A DNA stretch of 64,000 nucleotides from the NCBI GenBank assembly GCA_037903475.1, contig JBAJFG010000057.1:620001-684000 (forward strand), given 5' to 3'. Each line of letters opens with the position of its first letter. The stretch's first letter is position 1. The notes beneath the pieces were generated by a model. The model searched no databases. It was given only the letters and a program-made list of their open reading frames with translations, and was not told the origin of the DNA. Positions 32,720 through 44,230 of this stretch are shown one piece after another. Both the position numbers and the translations under genes were made by a program. The DNA is from Ancylostoma caninum (lineage: Eukaryota > Nematoda > Chromadorea > Rhabditida > Ancylostomatidae).

Positions 32720-32870
32720 GCTGGACCGTCATGCGTTTCCCCACCTTTAAGCGCCGGCGCACCCTTATCACAGTGGTGGACCGATCTCCCCCACTTCTGG
32801 GCGCCAGCGCACTCTTGTCACAGTGTGGACCCGTCCTCCCCCACTTTCGGCCGCCGGCGCAGTCCTTCTG
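32720..32870. repeat. Minisatellite superfamily fragment, three units
   Basis: CCCCACCTTTAAGCGCCGGC, GCACCCTTATCACAGTGGTG, then two more units with GGGCGCCAGCGCACTC and GGCCGCCGGCGCAGTC. Closest to the array at 23380-24262. Confidence 0.9.
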
Positions 32871-33104
32871 TATTGACTCCTTTGACGGACCCGTTGCACA
32901 TTGTCCAACCTTCTCCTCGATCTCATCCCTACCCCACTCAACCTTACACACCCATTCCAAGGTTTTTATATGATCTCACAATCACGATCACTGATTAATT
33001 GTAGAATTTCGTAACGGTCTGACACACATACATACAGACAGACATGAAAACAGACTAAGCCCGTTATTACAAGTCATGATAATAACTGGCTTCCTTTGTC
33101 TGTT

Positions 33105-33351
33105 GTGTTGTGTGTGTATGTGTGTGTGGAATGAAATTCAGGAGGCGCGATCCGGAGTGGTGCTACGACCGTTACATCGTTAGCAAAGGGTGTGCGTTCA
33201 AAAGTGGGGAAACGCCGAGCGATGGGTCCAATGGCGTGGTGAGGGTGTGCCGGCAACAGCGACATCCATGCCTTGAAAATTGCTATGAGGCTAGACCATT
33301 TTTGATTGAGAGGCTCTGGCATTGCTCCCGCTTCCCATCCAATCAACCTAC
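33105..33351. repeat. Composite repeat: (GT)n plus minisatellite fragment, inverted copy of 18266-18520
   Basis: From GTGTGTGTATGTGTGTGTGG through GGAGTGGTGCTACGACCG, AAAGTGGGGAAACGCC and CATGCCTTGAAAATTGCTATG this mirrors 18266-18520 in inverted orientation. A SINE fragment again lies on the far side. Confidence 0.85.
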
Positions 33352-33460
33352 ATGACAATAGGCACGCTGCGCACGCACATAAGCTGATTCCGCCTAAAAC
33401 AGTCGAGCATTCCGTCCCCTGAGGTCGGTAAATTGGCACCAGAGGAGTACCATATTTCAA
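33352..33460 (+). mobile_element. tRNA-derived SINE fragment, third copy
   Basis: GCTGCGCACGCAC and GGTCGGTAAATTGGCACCAG, then AGGAG match the 37990-38274 SINE. The B-box region and 3' half are deleted or diverged. Confidence 0.6.
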
Positions 33461-33536
33461 ACATCTGGCCATTCCGCTAGACCTGGACACGGAGGCCATC
33501 CACATTTGCCACGTTCGACCACTGCAGAGGTCCGAA

Positions 33537-33965
33537 AAATGCATTTCACTTGAATGGCACGTTCTTCTTCAACAAAGCATCAAGTGGTGCGTGCAACTGG
33601 CGCATCTGAGCGACAAACGATTCATAGTAACTGATCATACCTAGGAAGGAGAGAACCTCTGCCAGGTTCTTTGGTTCTGGCATATGGCGAATCACCTCAA
33701 TCTTGTCTGGGTCAGGGTGGCGTGGTGGTCATTCTCGTCAATGATGCATCAGAGGTAGCCGTTCTGTGGCATCAAAAAGTTGTTCCTTCGATTCTTCTTC
33801 GACCTCCACCTGCAGATATGCTTCTGTAACGTCGATCTGCGTGAAAAGCTGTCCTCCATTCAGTTTCATAAACATGTCCTCCGCAGTGGGCAGCGGGTGC
33901 TGGTACAACTGCAGCGCATCGTTTAATCCTGTCGAGAAGAACTGTTTTATCGCAGAACTGTTTTA
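33537..33965 (-). pseudogene. Ty3/gypsy retrotransposon pol fragment, internally deleted
   Basis: The minus-strand translation begins QFFSTGLNDALQLY, PLPTAEDMFMKLNGGQLF and TQIDVTEAYLQVEVEEESKE (reverse-transcriptase fingers and motif A, with D in place). After a frameshift and deletion of the YxDD region it resumes HPDPDKIEVIRHMPEPKNLA and EVLSFLGMISYYESFV, then APLDALLKKNVPFK, the connection region before RNase H. This order is specific to gypsy-type pol. No LTRs, integrase or gag were found nearby, so this is an isolated relic. Confidence 0.9.
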
Positions 33966-34329
33966 TCAAAACCGTTCATTTTTTTTATTTTTTTTTTGCG
34001 AATTATGACATTCACATTCAGATGGTTTTACTCCATAAATTTTCGATTATTGCACACATCTACTGAGACGTATTTTTTTCTGACAACACAGTGTAGCACT
34101 TTACTACGGCTAACATCGCCGTAATACTTCGGGTTTCCCGTGACGTAGTGAAGGAACATGATAAAGTTGCTGCTATACACCTGCACGTGGAGTATATGTA
34201 GTGCGTCGCCGTCGCTGGCCAACATCGGTGACCGACGCGACTGCTTGCCACTGGAGCCCACAATTAATAGGGGCTTTGCCGCAACCGCCAGCGAAAGCGG
34301 CGCATGGTGTTGTAGTTCACAAAGTTCAG
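33966..34329. other. No recognisable gene
   Basis: Unique sequence between the gypsy relic and a degenerate repeat. Confidence 0.35.
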
Positions 34330-34520
34330 GTAGCCTTATCCATTGTGCTGCTGTCGGGGCAAAGGGCATCGTCTGCTGTTGTGGTGGCGGTGGTTATTTA
34401 TTCTGCTACTGTCAAAGCGGTGCTCACTTATTCTGCAACGCAAGCGGCGGTAGGAATTTCATTCTGCCCCTGTCGAGGCGGTGAGGGTCTATTCTGCTGC
34501 CAACGGGGCAGTGGCCGTTA
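34330..34520. repeat. Degenerate GC-rich tandem repeat (TATTCTGCTACTGT-type)
   Basis: TTATTCTGCTACTGTCAAAG, TTATTCTGCAACGCAAGCGG, TCATTCTGCCCCTGTCGAGG and CTATTCTGCTGCCAACGGGG recur about every 40-55 bases, each followed by GCGGTG-like words. Confidence 0.7.
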
Positions 34521-34751
34521 CAGTGCATTGCAAGGGGTTAGTAGTTGAGATGAAAATGAAAAGAAGACTTATATTTTTAACTAACTATACCTTTGCTAGG
34601 GATGTTTCCGCGTTTACTACTCTTATTCCGTCGTATAATACTGGAGGCTCTGCTGTTGACGAAGCCTCTGTTGCTTAGATACCATATGATTACAGAAGAC
34701 GTTATAGGTATATGTTATTCAACAAGCCCCTCATGCAAGTTTCGGCTTAAC

Positions 34752-34752
<1 letters not shown>

Positions 34753-34798
<46 letters not shown>
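34753..34798. repeat. (TA)n microsatellite, about 46 bp
   Basis: Pure TATATA run. The Tyr-Ile frames across it are artefacts. Confidence 0.98.
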
Positions 34799-34800
<2 letters not shown>

Positions 34801-35221
34801 CACGGGTGGGTCATCTCGGCGGTCACCACGGACCAAGAACCCACCGGTTCCACTTCAAAAAAATGGGGATCCCGTGATCGGAATCTCTTGAACATTTGCA
34901 CTGGGAGGGGGGGGGGGGGTATTTCACCCGCCGAGCTTGAATATGACCACCACTTTGTGCTATATAACCAAATTCGTGGATTACGATAGGCACACTGTAT
35001 CGGTATCAATGTTGATAAAAATCAACAAAAAATCCATCAAAAGTAACAATAACAAGTTAATTTTACGTATATTGCAAAAATTATGTCAAATTGTACTACA
35101 ATTCCATATTTGTAACAACTGTTACAATCATTAAAACTTATTAAAAATTCATCAATACTATTGGTGTTTTTACTTATTGATTGATTATAGTTATTGTCAT
35201 TTGTTGAGTATTTGTCGATAA
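34799..35221. other. AT-rich spacer with a G12 run near 34907
   Basis: No gene recognised. The AT-rich DNA up to 35221 is the target flank of Helitron-like element B. Confidence 0.4.
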
Positions 35222-36692
35222 CTAGCCCTCCTTCGGGACGCTAGAAAGTGGGGTGGGGCAGCCACTTGAGGCAGGTAGAACAGCTTCACACATGTGAAAT
35301 GCTATGAAAATTAACAAAAAAGCAAGACTGATCATTAACTGAGCTCAAATACGGAACCTTCTTTATGAATTGCGTATATTCTACCAGTCTGGCCACCTCA
35401 CCCAGGTCGGGCTTCCACACTTCTCGTGGTCCTTGCCTTCTTACAGATTCTTAGTCACACATCTACATGTAAAACTGTTTTCGGATACAATGGTACTACC
35501 TACTGTTTTTTTTTGTAAGTGCATTCATTCAACGCCTATGGACCCGTCATGGCCAGGCACTTTCAACTCTGCACAGGAGTATCTTCCAGATGGCTTAAGA
35601 ACCTGTGTACAGCTCAGCATTAGCAACGTAGTGACCCATCCTTCATCCGTGGACCCTCATCCTGTTGTGTTCCCTACTAATGGCCACGGCAGATCCATTC
35701 TCCATCATTGGATCCTTATCCTAGCGTTTTCACCACTACTGGGCCACGACGTACCTATTCTCCATTCGTTAACCAATATCCTGGCATTTTCCCTGCAAAT
35801 GGCCACGGCAGACCCATTCTTCTTCGTGGACCCGTATACTGGCGTTTCCCTCACTACTGATGCACGGCAGACCCATTCTCCCTCCGTGGACCCATATTCT
35901 GGCGTTTTCCGTGCTACTGACCACGGCAGACCCGTTCTTCTTCGTGGACCCGTATACTGGCGTTTTCCGTGCTACTGACCACGGCAGACCCGTTCTTCTT
36001 CGTGGACCCGTATAGTGGCGTTTTCCGTGCTACTGGCCCCGGCAGACCCGTTCTCCATCCGTGCACCCATATCCTGGCGTTTTCCCCACTACTGGGCCGC
36101 GGCAGACCCATTCCCCATCAGTGGACCTTTATCCCAGCGTTTTCCCGACTATTCGCCACGACTGATCTTCCTTCATCCGTGGGCCCTTATTGGCCACGGC
36201 AGATCCATTCTTTATTGTGGACCACGCATACTGGCGTTTTCCCCACTATTTGTCCACTGCAGACCCATTCCCCACCCGTGGACTGGTATGTTGGCGTTTC
36301 CCCCATTGTTGGGGCACAGCGGACCCTTTCTCGATCGGTGATTCCTATCCTGGTGTTCTGGTGTTTTTTCTGAACTATGGAGCCCTAGCACATTTGCCCC
36401 CCCCCCCTCTGCGCGACCACTCAAGATGTTAATCCACCCATATGAGAAGTATCACTTCCAGTGCACCGTGATTCCGTGGGGATACTGCTAAAGCGCCAAC
36501 AGAGGGGCCGTACGCTGCTGTTACGCAATGTCAAGTAGTTGTAAACATTCTCTCGCCCGGAGGGCTCGAGACCGCTAGAGTAGGGTCCCGCCACGAAACC
36601 CTGAAAGCGCTGTGTAAACCTCTCGCTTTCATCATTGGAGACTGTATCCATTTTTCCGTCAGTGCCGCCCTTACGGTGCTTTGTTAAGAGGA
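35222..36692 (-). mobile_element. Helitron-like element B (non-autonomous, 1471 bp)
   Basis: On the minus strand it starts TCCTCTTAACAAAGCACCGT, AAGGG at 36692 with A just outside, and ends GCGTCCCGAAGGAGGGCTAG at 35222 with T just outside. A 5' TC, a 3' GC-rich hairpin followed by CTAG, and insertion between A and T are the Helitron signature. The interior carries a ~58-bp array (35640-36370) and a 5' region shared with D (GAGACCGC, CGAAACCCTGAAA). No Rep/helicase is encoded. Confidence 0.82.
35640..36370. repeat. ~58-bp array inside element B
   Basis: About 12 units of CCGTGGACCCGTATACTGGC, GTTTTCCCCACTACTGGGCC and ACGGCAGACCCATTCTCC. Two adjacent units near 35905-36020 are almost identical, indicating recent slippage. 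Confidence 0.93.
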
Positions 36693-37816
36693 TATGATCA
36701 CGGCAAGAATATTAATAGGTGATAACAATCTATTGCTGCACTTAATAATATGATCACTCCAGTTCTTATTATTCATTTATTAAAATGAAATCTATTATTA
36801 CTGCATCGGAAGAGATGAATGAGAATTCCGCTCTGCTCCCACGTCTCACAACTCGCCAAGGCAGCGATTGTTGTCAATTTATTGAAGACGGTTTTGGGAC
36901 GAGATTAACCAGGATTCGAGAGAAAAGTTGGAGGGATTAGAGAGCGCCTTCTGAAGCTGACTGAAGAGAATAGTGGAATGAAACTCGAGAGCTGGCAGAG
37001 GAACTCGACTGCGTTACGATACGTGGGTTAACCACCGTCAGTTTCAGATGTGGATAGTTGCGTTCCCATATTTTCAACTTCTCGATAGACTTTCGCTTGC
37101 CTTGTCAACATGGTTGCCAGTGAAGAGAACTGGGACCTTTGCGTGAACCCCATACGGGAGCGTGATCTACTCGGACACACCTAATCTGGGATTCCAAAGA
37201 CCGGTAGAGCTACAATAGAACCACTCACTCACAGCTGCAGCCAGCAAACCGCATTGTTACCGTAGCAGTACCTGATGGCCTATATATTACATAATTATCA
37301 GCTGCATTAAGCAAGAAAAACAAGTTCGAAAAGGAAGCTCAAACAAGAGCTTCTCTATTGCACAATATTTGACGAAGATTATAGGTGGCTGCAAGCATCC
37401 GACATAGATCTTTCCCACTTTCTAAGTGGACCGACTAATAAGTGAAGAAAATCGTGTCGTTTCCCGAATAAAACAATTACAAACCAGTGGAATCAATCAG
37501 ATGAACTCACCTTCACGGACGTCAACTGAATTTGTTCAAGCTATGCTTCGATTACATATACTGAATTGTGTCAAATTCTACTATACGTTATCGAAGTATA
37601 CCAGCAGCTCAGCAATCACAAATAGGATAAAGAGGTCAACAAGACTCGTTTGCTTCTTGCCTGTATCTATAATCACTATCTGTTGTCCAGTTCGACCTAC
37701 ATAATGGCAGGTTTGTAATATGATAGTGATTCCTCATTAATACAGGGTGGTCGAAAAGTATAGGCGTCACGAAGAACACCATCATTCCTTTGCTAACTAC
37801 TGCTAGCTCGTGTCAA
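36693..37816. other. No recognisable gene; a mariner-like end fragment near 37744
   Basis: About 1.1 kb of spacer. ACAGGGTGGTCGAAAAGTAT at 37744 resembles a mariner-type terminal repeat, but no partner end was found. A 92-codon frame at 37426-37704 is unassigned. Confidence 0.35.
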
Positions 37817-37989
37817 CTAGCGTAATTGCATTGCAAAAGCTCCGCACTTGCCAAATCTCTAGAAAACTGAAAAAAGCAGAAAAATCTTTAAATGGGGCCC
37901 AAACACGAAGTTCTTCTTATGAGTTGAGTATGAATATGAGGAGTCCGTTCTCCATCGTATGGCGTATTCGTACGTATTCCTCACTACCT

Positions 37990-38274
37990 ACAGGGCGCGT
38001 GTGGCGCAGTGGTAAGAGGCTCGCTGCGCACGCACACGATCGATGGTTCGATCCCGCCCGAGGCCAACCAAGCCTTCCATCCCTCCGGGGTCGGTAAATT
38101 GGTACCAGAGGAGTCTGGGAGGATGAAGCACTGACTTGGTACATCGGGTGCCCCCCGCAAGTCATTGTACAGGGCACATACGCATTCAACGCCTCTACGA
38201 TGCTCAGATGAAATCGAATGCGTGGCGCATCCCTCGTGACGGGATTGATTAACGCCGACCACTTTATCCTTTAT
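37990..38274 (+). mobile_element. tRNA-derived SINE, best copy
   Basis: A 285-bp insertion flanked by an 11-bp duplication CCTCACTACCT (37979-37989 and 38275-38285). The head has an A box (TGGCGCAGTGG at about 37999) and a B box (GGTTCGATCCC at about 38045), the internal RNA polymerase III promoter of tRNA genes. A tRNA-unrelated body and a CCTTTAT-type tail follow. Helitron-like element A has the uninterrupted equivalent of this site (reverse complement near 26577-26600). Related copies lie at 18008-18265 and 33352-33460. Confidence 0.88.
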
Positions 38275-38285
38275 CCTCACTACCT

Positions 38286-38990
38286 GGCCAACGCAGACGC
38301 GTTCTCCATCGGCGGTACTGTATCCTGCATTCCCCACTCTATTAGATCAAAGCGAAATCGTATCCTAGTGTTTTCCACACTATTGGGCAACAGCGGGCTT
38401 TCTTCGATAGGTGGACCCGTATTCTGGCGTCATCTTCACTATTAGGCCACATTGAACCCGTTCACCGTAGGCTGAACCGTATCCTCGTCTTCTCCACTTT
38501 ACTGAGTCACAGCGGACCAATCTCATATTGGCGGGCCCGTATCCTGGTGTTATCCGCACCACTGGGTCACGGCGGGCCCTTCCTCCATCTGAGCGGCCCT
38601 TCCTCCATCTGAGCGGCTTGCCCTAAACAGTTAGGGCAAGCCGGATCCGTTCTCCAGGGGGTGCTTGCATGCCGGCATTTTCAACACTATCGGACCGAAA
38701 TGAACCTGTATCCTGACGTTCTATTGGGCTACGACGGGTCCTTCCTCCATCGGTGGACCAGCGTTCTCGCGATTTTCTCACTGTAGGGCCGTGGCGGACC
38801 CTTTCTTCATCTGCGGAGCCGCATCCTGGTGTTCTCCGCAATATTGAGCAACGGCGGATCCTTCCTCGTGGATCCGTATCCTGGCGTTCCCCGCACCACT
38901 GAGCCACGGTGGGCCATTTCTCCATCGATGGACCCGTGTCCTGGCGTCCCCCCACCACTGGGCTACGGTGGGCCCTTATCCGTATGTTGT
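38286..38990. repeat. ~58-bp array inside element C
   Basis: Units of GTGGACCCGTATCCTGGCGT, TCCCCGCACCACTGAGCCAC and GGCGGGCCCTTCCTCCATC, about 12, degenerate. An inverted duplicate of GCGGCTTGCCCTAA with TTAGGGCAAGCCGG (38612-38644) makes a perfect hairpin. Confidence 0.9.
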
Positions 38991-39516
38991 TGATTGGATA
39001 CACAACGTCATGCCTTGATATATTCCTTTTTACCCTGTGTTAGTGCAGAAGCTTTCTCGAGACGAACGGATGTCGTGACCGAACAATCGCTGCGAGAATT
39101 CAGCGGGAGATGCGGCAATAGCATCCACCAGATAGAGCAATCACGCAGGTCCAGCCTCTTCTCAGCTCTCGGGACGCTGCAGCTCTCACAAAACCCGTCC
39201 CTTACTTCCCTAGGAGGTGCCTGCGGCGTTGCAACAGTGGGATGGTGGTTTTCCTGCTGCGTACATTGTGCAGCCTGAAAGCTTGTAAATACTCCCTCCT
39301 ATGCTGCGAGACCGCCAGCGAAGGTGATGAAATCACCACCTCCTGCATGCGGGAGAGTCAGCAGTGACGTAATTGCGAGTCCCGAAACGAACGTGCCTGA
39401 GTCCCTAAAAATCGGCGATTTTGCCCCACAGTCTGCGCCTCAAGATTACGGTGTCTATGAGCGCCGCCGCGTATCTCTAGCCGCTCTAGCCCTATTACGG
39501 CGCTTTCTTTAATTGA

Positions 39517-41700
39517 TTATTGCATTATATGAAAATTCTGTTTACAAAAAATTTCCGAGTTGGCCTTATTCGGCCTTGCTATTAGACTTCAACATTGACA
39601 ATATGGAACCCACTTTGTGCCACAGCTAGTCCTCGACGCGTTATTCCACCAAGTATGGCCCAAATTTCCATTTAGGTCGCGCTGTGCGCGACTCTGCCCT
39701 GTGGTTGGGTCCCGCCGCTCATATTGGCGCACGATAGTTCCCACGTCGTGCCTCGTGCGAACTGCGCGGCGCTTGTATTACTCGCGTCCGTTGAACACCA
39801 TCATACCATATTCCAGAGTCGCAGGTCCTCCCGCAGGTTGATCAACACCTTAGCCGTCGTGCACGCCATCGACCAGCTACCATGTTTAAGTGACCCCAAC
39901 ATCATTTCGCTGTATCAGTTGTTAATTGTCGTGTGTTAATATTGTGTGACTTCTTGTATCATAAACAGCATCTATTGCGCTCGTGTTATTACATATGTAT
40001 TCATGTATTACATCACCGTCAAGCTTACCAATAAGTCTACCAAAGGGCAGGGTCAGGGTTGGGGGCTCAGCGTAGGGACCTGGTGAGGGGGGACGGGAAG
40101 ATAGGGGGCAAACCATGGGATACGGCCGAGTAAGTCTGTGGGGGGTGGGCCGCCATTAGGTTCCAGGAAGCGCATCCTCCACCGACGTGGCCAGTCGTGT
40201 TCGAGGTTCATCCTGACACGCTGAACCGCCGAGCGCCCTGGGGCACGACAATTTATGTGAGCACCTTCTTTGTCTTTTCAGGGCCTGATGACCTTGTGAA
40301 CAAATCGTAGTAGAATTTTGAAATGAGTTTCTTCTTATTGCTGTGTTGGATTCCTTAGAGTTATGGGTAACAATAAATTATGCAGGAAGTCTTGTGGTGT
40401 GAACGCGGTCACATCGCTTTACGAAACTAAATAAAACCTATGTCAAAAAATCACATTCGATAGCGTAACACTCATGGATGAAACGAAAATGTGATGACAC
40501 CTACAAAAAAAATAAATGGAAGCGACAATCTAGCCGCATATTATTCTAGGTGCCATGTATAGTATTGAGGTCTAAAGAAGGCATCATATAATGAAAGCTT
40601 AGGAACAAAGACAATGAAGTTTCTTTAATCAGTCAATAAAGGAAGGAATTTCTTATAATAGCCAGAGGCAGAGTCATCTGTTGACTCTGACATGAAAGTT
40701 CATCTCGAGAAGACCAGATTAATCGCAGAGGCCAATTCCGTGAAAATAAAACAGTTCCAATGATGGCAAAAGCTTCGCAAAAATCGTTCTCTCCCAGCTA
40801 CCTGCATGCTCACAATATTTTACTTTACGTGTACATTGTTTTATGAGTTCGTTTATCCCTATTGGGTTTTCTGTTTCATTATTGTAATAATATGCTCAGT
40901 ACAATGCAGGTTTCATCTTATGAGTAAATGAATAAGAAATGTTCATTCTTAACACTGATCGTCTCTGCCTCTGGAGCCGTAAATAAGGTGAATACCGAAT
41001 TCTTGCTCTCGATGGATTCTACAGCCACGAATCTTTGAGCCATCTATTCCATCCAACTGCAAAGGCACTGTGAGAAGGACAAATCTAACGTGGTGGGGTC
41101 TGGTCGAATCTTGCAGCTCTCTGCTGATGGACGACTTTTGCTTAGCAAATAAGTGCAGTGGATTGTTTATGGAGTGAGGTTATCCTTGTCTCCGGATGTA
41201 TGCATGCTCCTACATCACTCCCGCATTGCCGGTTAGCTTTCTTGATAGTGCATCACTATGCCAGTCTTATGACCAAGGTTTTCCAGTAAGAGTGGCACCG
41301 TTTTGTGTACCTGGCTTCATATCCGCAAAAGAAACTCAATAATGATGTCCAAGATTAGTTGCAGCTCACGAAGAGATTGCCAAATTTCGAGGGTTCATAT
41401 GTTTTTCTAGGAGATCCCAAGTTTTGCCTTTACTTTATAACCTACACAAACTTTATAACCGCTCACCTACGCATAGTGTAGCCCCGAATTTCGCGCGCTT
41501 CCCCCTCCCACATCAGAATTGCTTCAGCTTCATTTGTTAACATGAGGAATATGACCTAAATATTAGAGCCAGGAAACCAAAGGACATAAATGTATGTCAT
41601 AGATTTTCATTCTCTGAGATCAATGAACAATCTGCGAATGATGGTTGACTCATGTTGACTCAGGCCTCATCAATAAAAGTGCTTCATCTCATCTATGCAA
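39517..41700. other. Spacer upstream of the astacin locus; no gene recognised
   Basis: About 2.2 kb. A TTTGTCTTTTCAG acceptor-like site precedes a short open stretch at 40280-40310, but no coding family is apparent. The rest is AT-rich. Confidence 0.4.
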
Positions 41701-41721
41701 GGACAACGAATAGCGGAGAGA

Positions 41722-41730
41722 TATAAATAG
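41722..41730 (+). promoter_or_regulatory. TATA box of the astacin locus
   Basis: TATAAATAG lies 132 bases before the ATG at 41862, a reasonable position for a TATA box with a ~100-base 5' UTR. No trans-splice acceptor was evident between it and the ATG. Confidence 0.5.
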
Positions 41731-41861
41731 AGGACCATCGCTGGCAAAGGTATCATTCTTCAGAAATCTCAGTCTCACGTTATATTTGATTTTGACTACT
41801 AACGCCGCATATGTTAACCTACAGTGATTACCACCCACAATAACGACAAGTATCTTGCAGC

Positions 41862-42298
41862 ATGAGGGCAGTATTTCTGAATCTACTTCTGGTCGCCTGC
41901 GTCAGCGGAGGCTTCTTCAGCAGTTTGAGGGACAAAGTGAAGAAGACCTTCAGTGGTGCGGGAAGTGTTGGTGAAAAACTGAAAGACATTACTAAAATCG
42001 AAAAAATCAAGGTTTGTTCATAGTTAAAGTTTCTTGCAAGGAGAGAACGACTTCACTTACTCAGATTTCCGGCAGCACGAGCGTTGCGAAGATTCACGAA
42101 AGGCTGTCAAAGGATAAAGAATGAAGTCAAAGAAATGCTGGAACTCACTCCACAAATGCTTGCCGCTCTCAAGGAAAGACTTGCGGTGGGGAGTAAAGGA
42201 GATTCGTTTCAACATCACATGCTTCCCTTATACTATGTGAATTTCAGAAGCTGGCACCCATGAAGCATGTGCAGGCTAACGAAATGGGAGATTCCGTC
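41862..42298 (+). pseudogene. Astacin metalloprotease, signal peptide and propeptide exons
   Basis: Exon 1 (41862-42011) encodes MRAVFLNLLLVACVSGGFFS, a signal peptide, then KVKKTFSGAGSVGEKLKDI, a typical strongylid astacin propeptide start. A 53-bp intron leads to exon 2 (42065-42185; VAKIHERLSK, then NEVKEMLELTPQMLAALKER), in which one extra base at AAAGGATAAAG shifts the frame. Exon 3 starts at 42248 (KLAPMKHVQANEMGDS) after a TTTCAG acceptor and is cut by a retrotransposon at about 42299. Secreted astacins degrade extracellular proteins. Because of the frameshift and insertion this locus is not functional here. Confidence 0.88.
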
Positions 42299-43350
42299 AC
42301 CTTGATCACCTTGATCACCTTGACTCCCGTCGATCTTCAGATATATCGAGCGGAAGCCAGCAGTCCTTCCATTTGTTCCTCACGCGTGCCAGAGTCGTCC
42401 AATGGATTCTGTCCGTTCGAGGGACACGAAGAGCATTGTATCTTCCTTTGAAGAACTTCGAAGAAGTCTGACCATAGGGTCGGTGGTCTTCCTGTTGTGT
42501 GCTCAACGTTCCGTGGAGTCCAGTCGCTGACGGCTCTTGTCCAACGGTTGTCGTTAAGGCGCATCGCGTGTCCGGTCCACCTGATCTTACTCAACTTGGC
42601 GTAAGCGGCAGCGCCCTGATTTTCAACTGTTGACGCAAGGTGGAACTCTGTATTCCTGCCCTCACTTGCGTGAGGCGGATTATTCCTAGCATCACCCTCT
42701 CTATAGAGCGTTCGACGACACCGACCGCGTTCTCATCCTGCTTGCGCAGCGCCCAGGTTTCTGAGGCGTATGTCAAAGCAGGGAGAAACGTTGTGTTGAA
42801 GAGCTGGGCACGGGGCCTGGTGTTCTTCGTCTTCCTCGATGCTCTTGTTAGCCCCCCAAGCCGCTCGCTTCCTCCACCCCCGTTCTGGAGCGAGCATCAT
42901 GTTGAATCTAGATATACGTAGCTGGAGCATTCGGATATGGTCGTTCCTTTGAGCGAGAATGGGGCATCCGGCACCCAACCGTTTCCCATGAACATCGTCT
43001 TCATCAAATTCAGTTGGAGACCGATCTTCCCACATGCGTCGTCGAAGTCGGCCACTATCCTATCCGTTCCGCTTCGCTGATGTTTGGATGATGTCTTCAG
43101 CAAAGCGAAGATGGTTAAGTCGCCGGCCATCAATTTGCACTCCCATGCTATCCCATTCCAGTTTCCGCATGACATCTTCGAGAGTGGCGCTGAATAGTAT
43201 TGGCGACACGGTATCGCCTTGCCAAACCCCTCCCTTGACGTCGATGGTGATGTCGTCATAGAATGGAGAAATCCTGGTTGTGAAGTTTCTGTAGAGCTCA
43301 CGAAATATCTTGATGTATTGAGTAGGCCCTGGTTCCTCAGAGCTTCTAGG
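42299..43350 (-). mobile_element. 5'-truncated RTE LINE inserted into the astacin exon
   Basis: The minus-strand frames read PTQYIKIFRELYRNFTTRIS, GVWQGDTVSPILFSATLEDV, LRFAEDII (YADD box decayed), GLQLNLMKTMFMGNGWV, LTYASETWALRKQDENAV and IRWTGHAMRLNDNRWTRAV, with GRPPTLWSDFF and WTTLARVRNKWKD at the end. This is an RTE reverse transcriptase of a different subfamily from 7529-8563. The 3' tail is a tandem of GATCAAGGT (42299-42323). Several frameshifts date it as older. The 5' break is near 43350. No target duplication was found, so a deletion probably followed insertion. Confidence 0.9.
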
Positions 43351-43659
43351 AAAGTTCACCAACATGTCTAGATTATACAGAATGAGACTCCTTATTAGGG
43401 TTTCTGATCTTTGCCCAAATACAGTTGATGCCAATTTTTTTCCAGGGTGCGTTTTCCGCGGCGTCGAGAAGCATGCGGGGCGACTGCAGCACTCGCGCAA
43501 GAGTCATCTCTGCGACAAAACATCACAGGGTTTTCTTGATAGTGAGCTGGTGTTCTTGACAGTAAACTTCAAATATGACGAAAAAGTATCAGGAAAACCC
43601 TGATTTACAGCTGCAGCACCGGCTTCAGCGCGAACAACGCGACAGCGCCACGTACATCC
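43351..43659. other. Unassigned stretch between RTE and astacin remnant
   Basis: The zinc-binding HExxHxxGxxH region of the astacin should lie about here, but no frame shows it. A TTTTTTTCCAG acceptor at about 43446 precedes an open stretch that I cannot place in the astacin domain. Confidence 0.4.
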
Positions 43660-44230
43660 CGTGTTCCGCGAAAAGCACCACCATCGACGCTCATTGTACA
43701 TATTCCAGCCAAACTTGTACGACCAACTCACGAAGCAAACAATGAGTACGAACGAGAACTATAACAGCGCATACGACTACGGTAGCATCATGAACTATGG
43801 TGGTAGAGCGTCAGTTTTATTCGCTGGTTCGGGTACCTCCAGGCAATAGCTGTGACAAAGCTGTTTAGCGGTTCTTACAACGGTGAAACTATGATAGTGC
43901 CGAACGACGTCAACTACCAAGAGACTCTCGGCTGCCCGTTCCTTGCGTTCTATATATTCGTTCTTCTTCGTTCCTCATGCTGAACAATCACTACAATTAC
44001 CTAGGTTTGCTCGTTCTCACGAAATATTTCGGCTCGAAAAAGCTGCTGAGTTCACATACAATGGACTATCAACGCAGTTTTACAGATAAGTTCAAGAAAG
44101 ATTCGAAAGCTGCTATTTGCGAAATGGACGGTTTTCCACACCCCTGTGATAGCACAAAATGCATCCGTCCGAGTGGTTTACGGTGGACCATTGTGCGGTC
44201 AGCGGATATCTAAGCTTACAAATGACTACG
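43660..44230 (+). pseudogene. Astacin catalytic-domain end and EGF-like exon
   Basis: Reads YDQLTKQTMSTNENY, YDYGSIMNYGG (the Met-turn SxMHY with N for H), then in another frame GETMIVPNDVNYQETLG, then LNNHYNYL. An 81-bp intron (44005-44085) splices CTAG to AT, giving YLDKFKKDSKAAICEM, DGFPHPCDSTKCIRPSG, an EGF-like segment. An extra T after PSG shifts GGPLCGQR out of frame. Astacins use the Met-turn to support the zinc site. The substitution, two or more frameshifts and the missing zinc motif all indicate a pseudogene. Confidence 0.87.

Larger units (their letters stand above)
37817..39516 (-). mobile_element. Helitron-like element C (non-autonomous) containing a SINE
   Basis: On the minus strand it starts TCAATTAAAGAAAGCGCCGT at 39516 with A outside. 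It is an inverted relative of element A along most of its length, including the 5' module (TGCGAGACCGCCAGCG and GCATGCGGGAGAGTCAGCAG near 39310-39365) and a ~58-bp array (38286-38990). The 3' end near 37817 (CTAGCG after A) is poorly conserved compared with A and B, so the 3' hairpin may be lost. A SINE sits in the array part. Confidence 0.75.

Noticed and set aside
37744..37763. ACAGGGTGGTCGAAAAGTAT as an end of a mariner element
   Set aside because: No inverted partner or transposase within reach; kept only as a note in the spacer entry.
37997..38065. Candidate tRNA gene
   Set aside because: A and B boxes are present, but the acceptor stem does not close and the sequence is the head of a SINE with an 11-bp duplication.
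43430..43660. Astacin zinc-binding exon
   Set aside because: A good acceptor precedes an open stretch, but no frame shows HExxHxxGxxH or the flanking family pattern.
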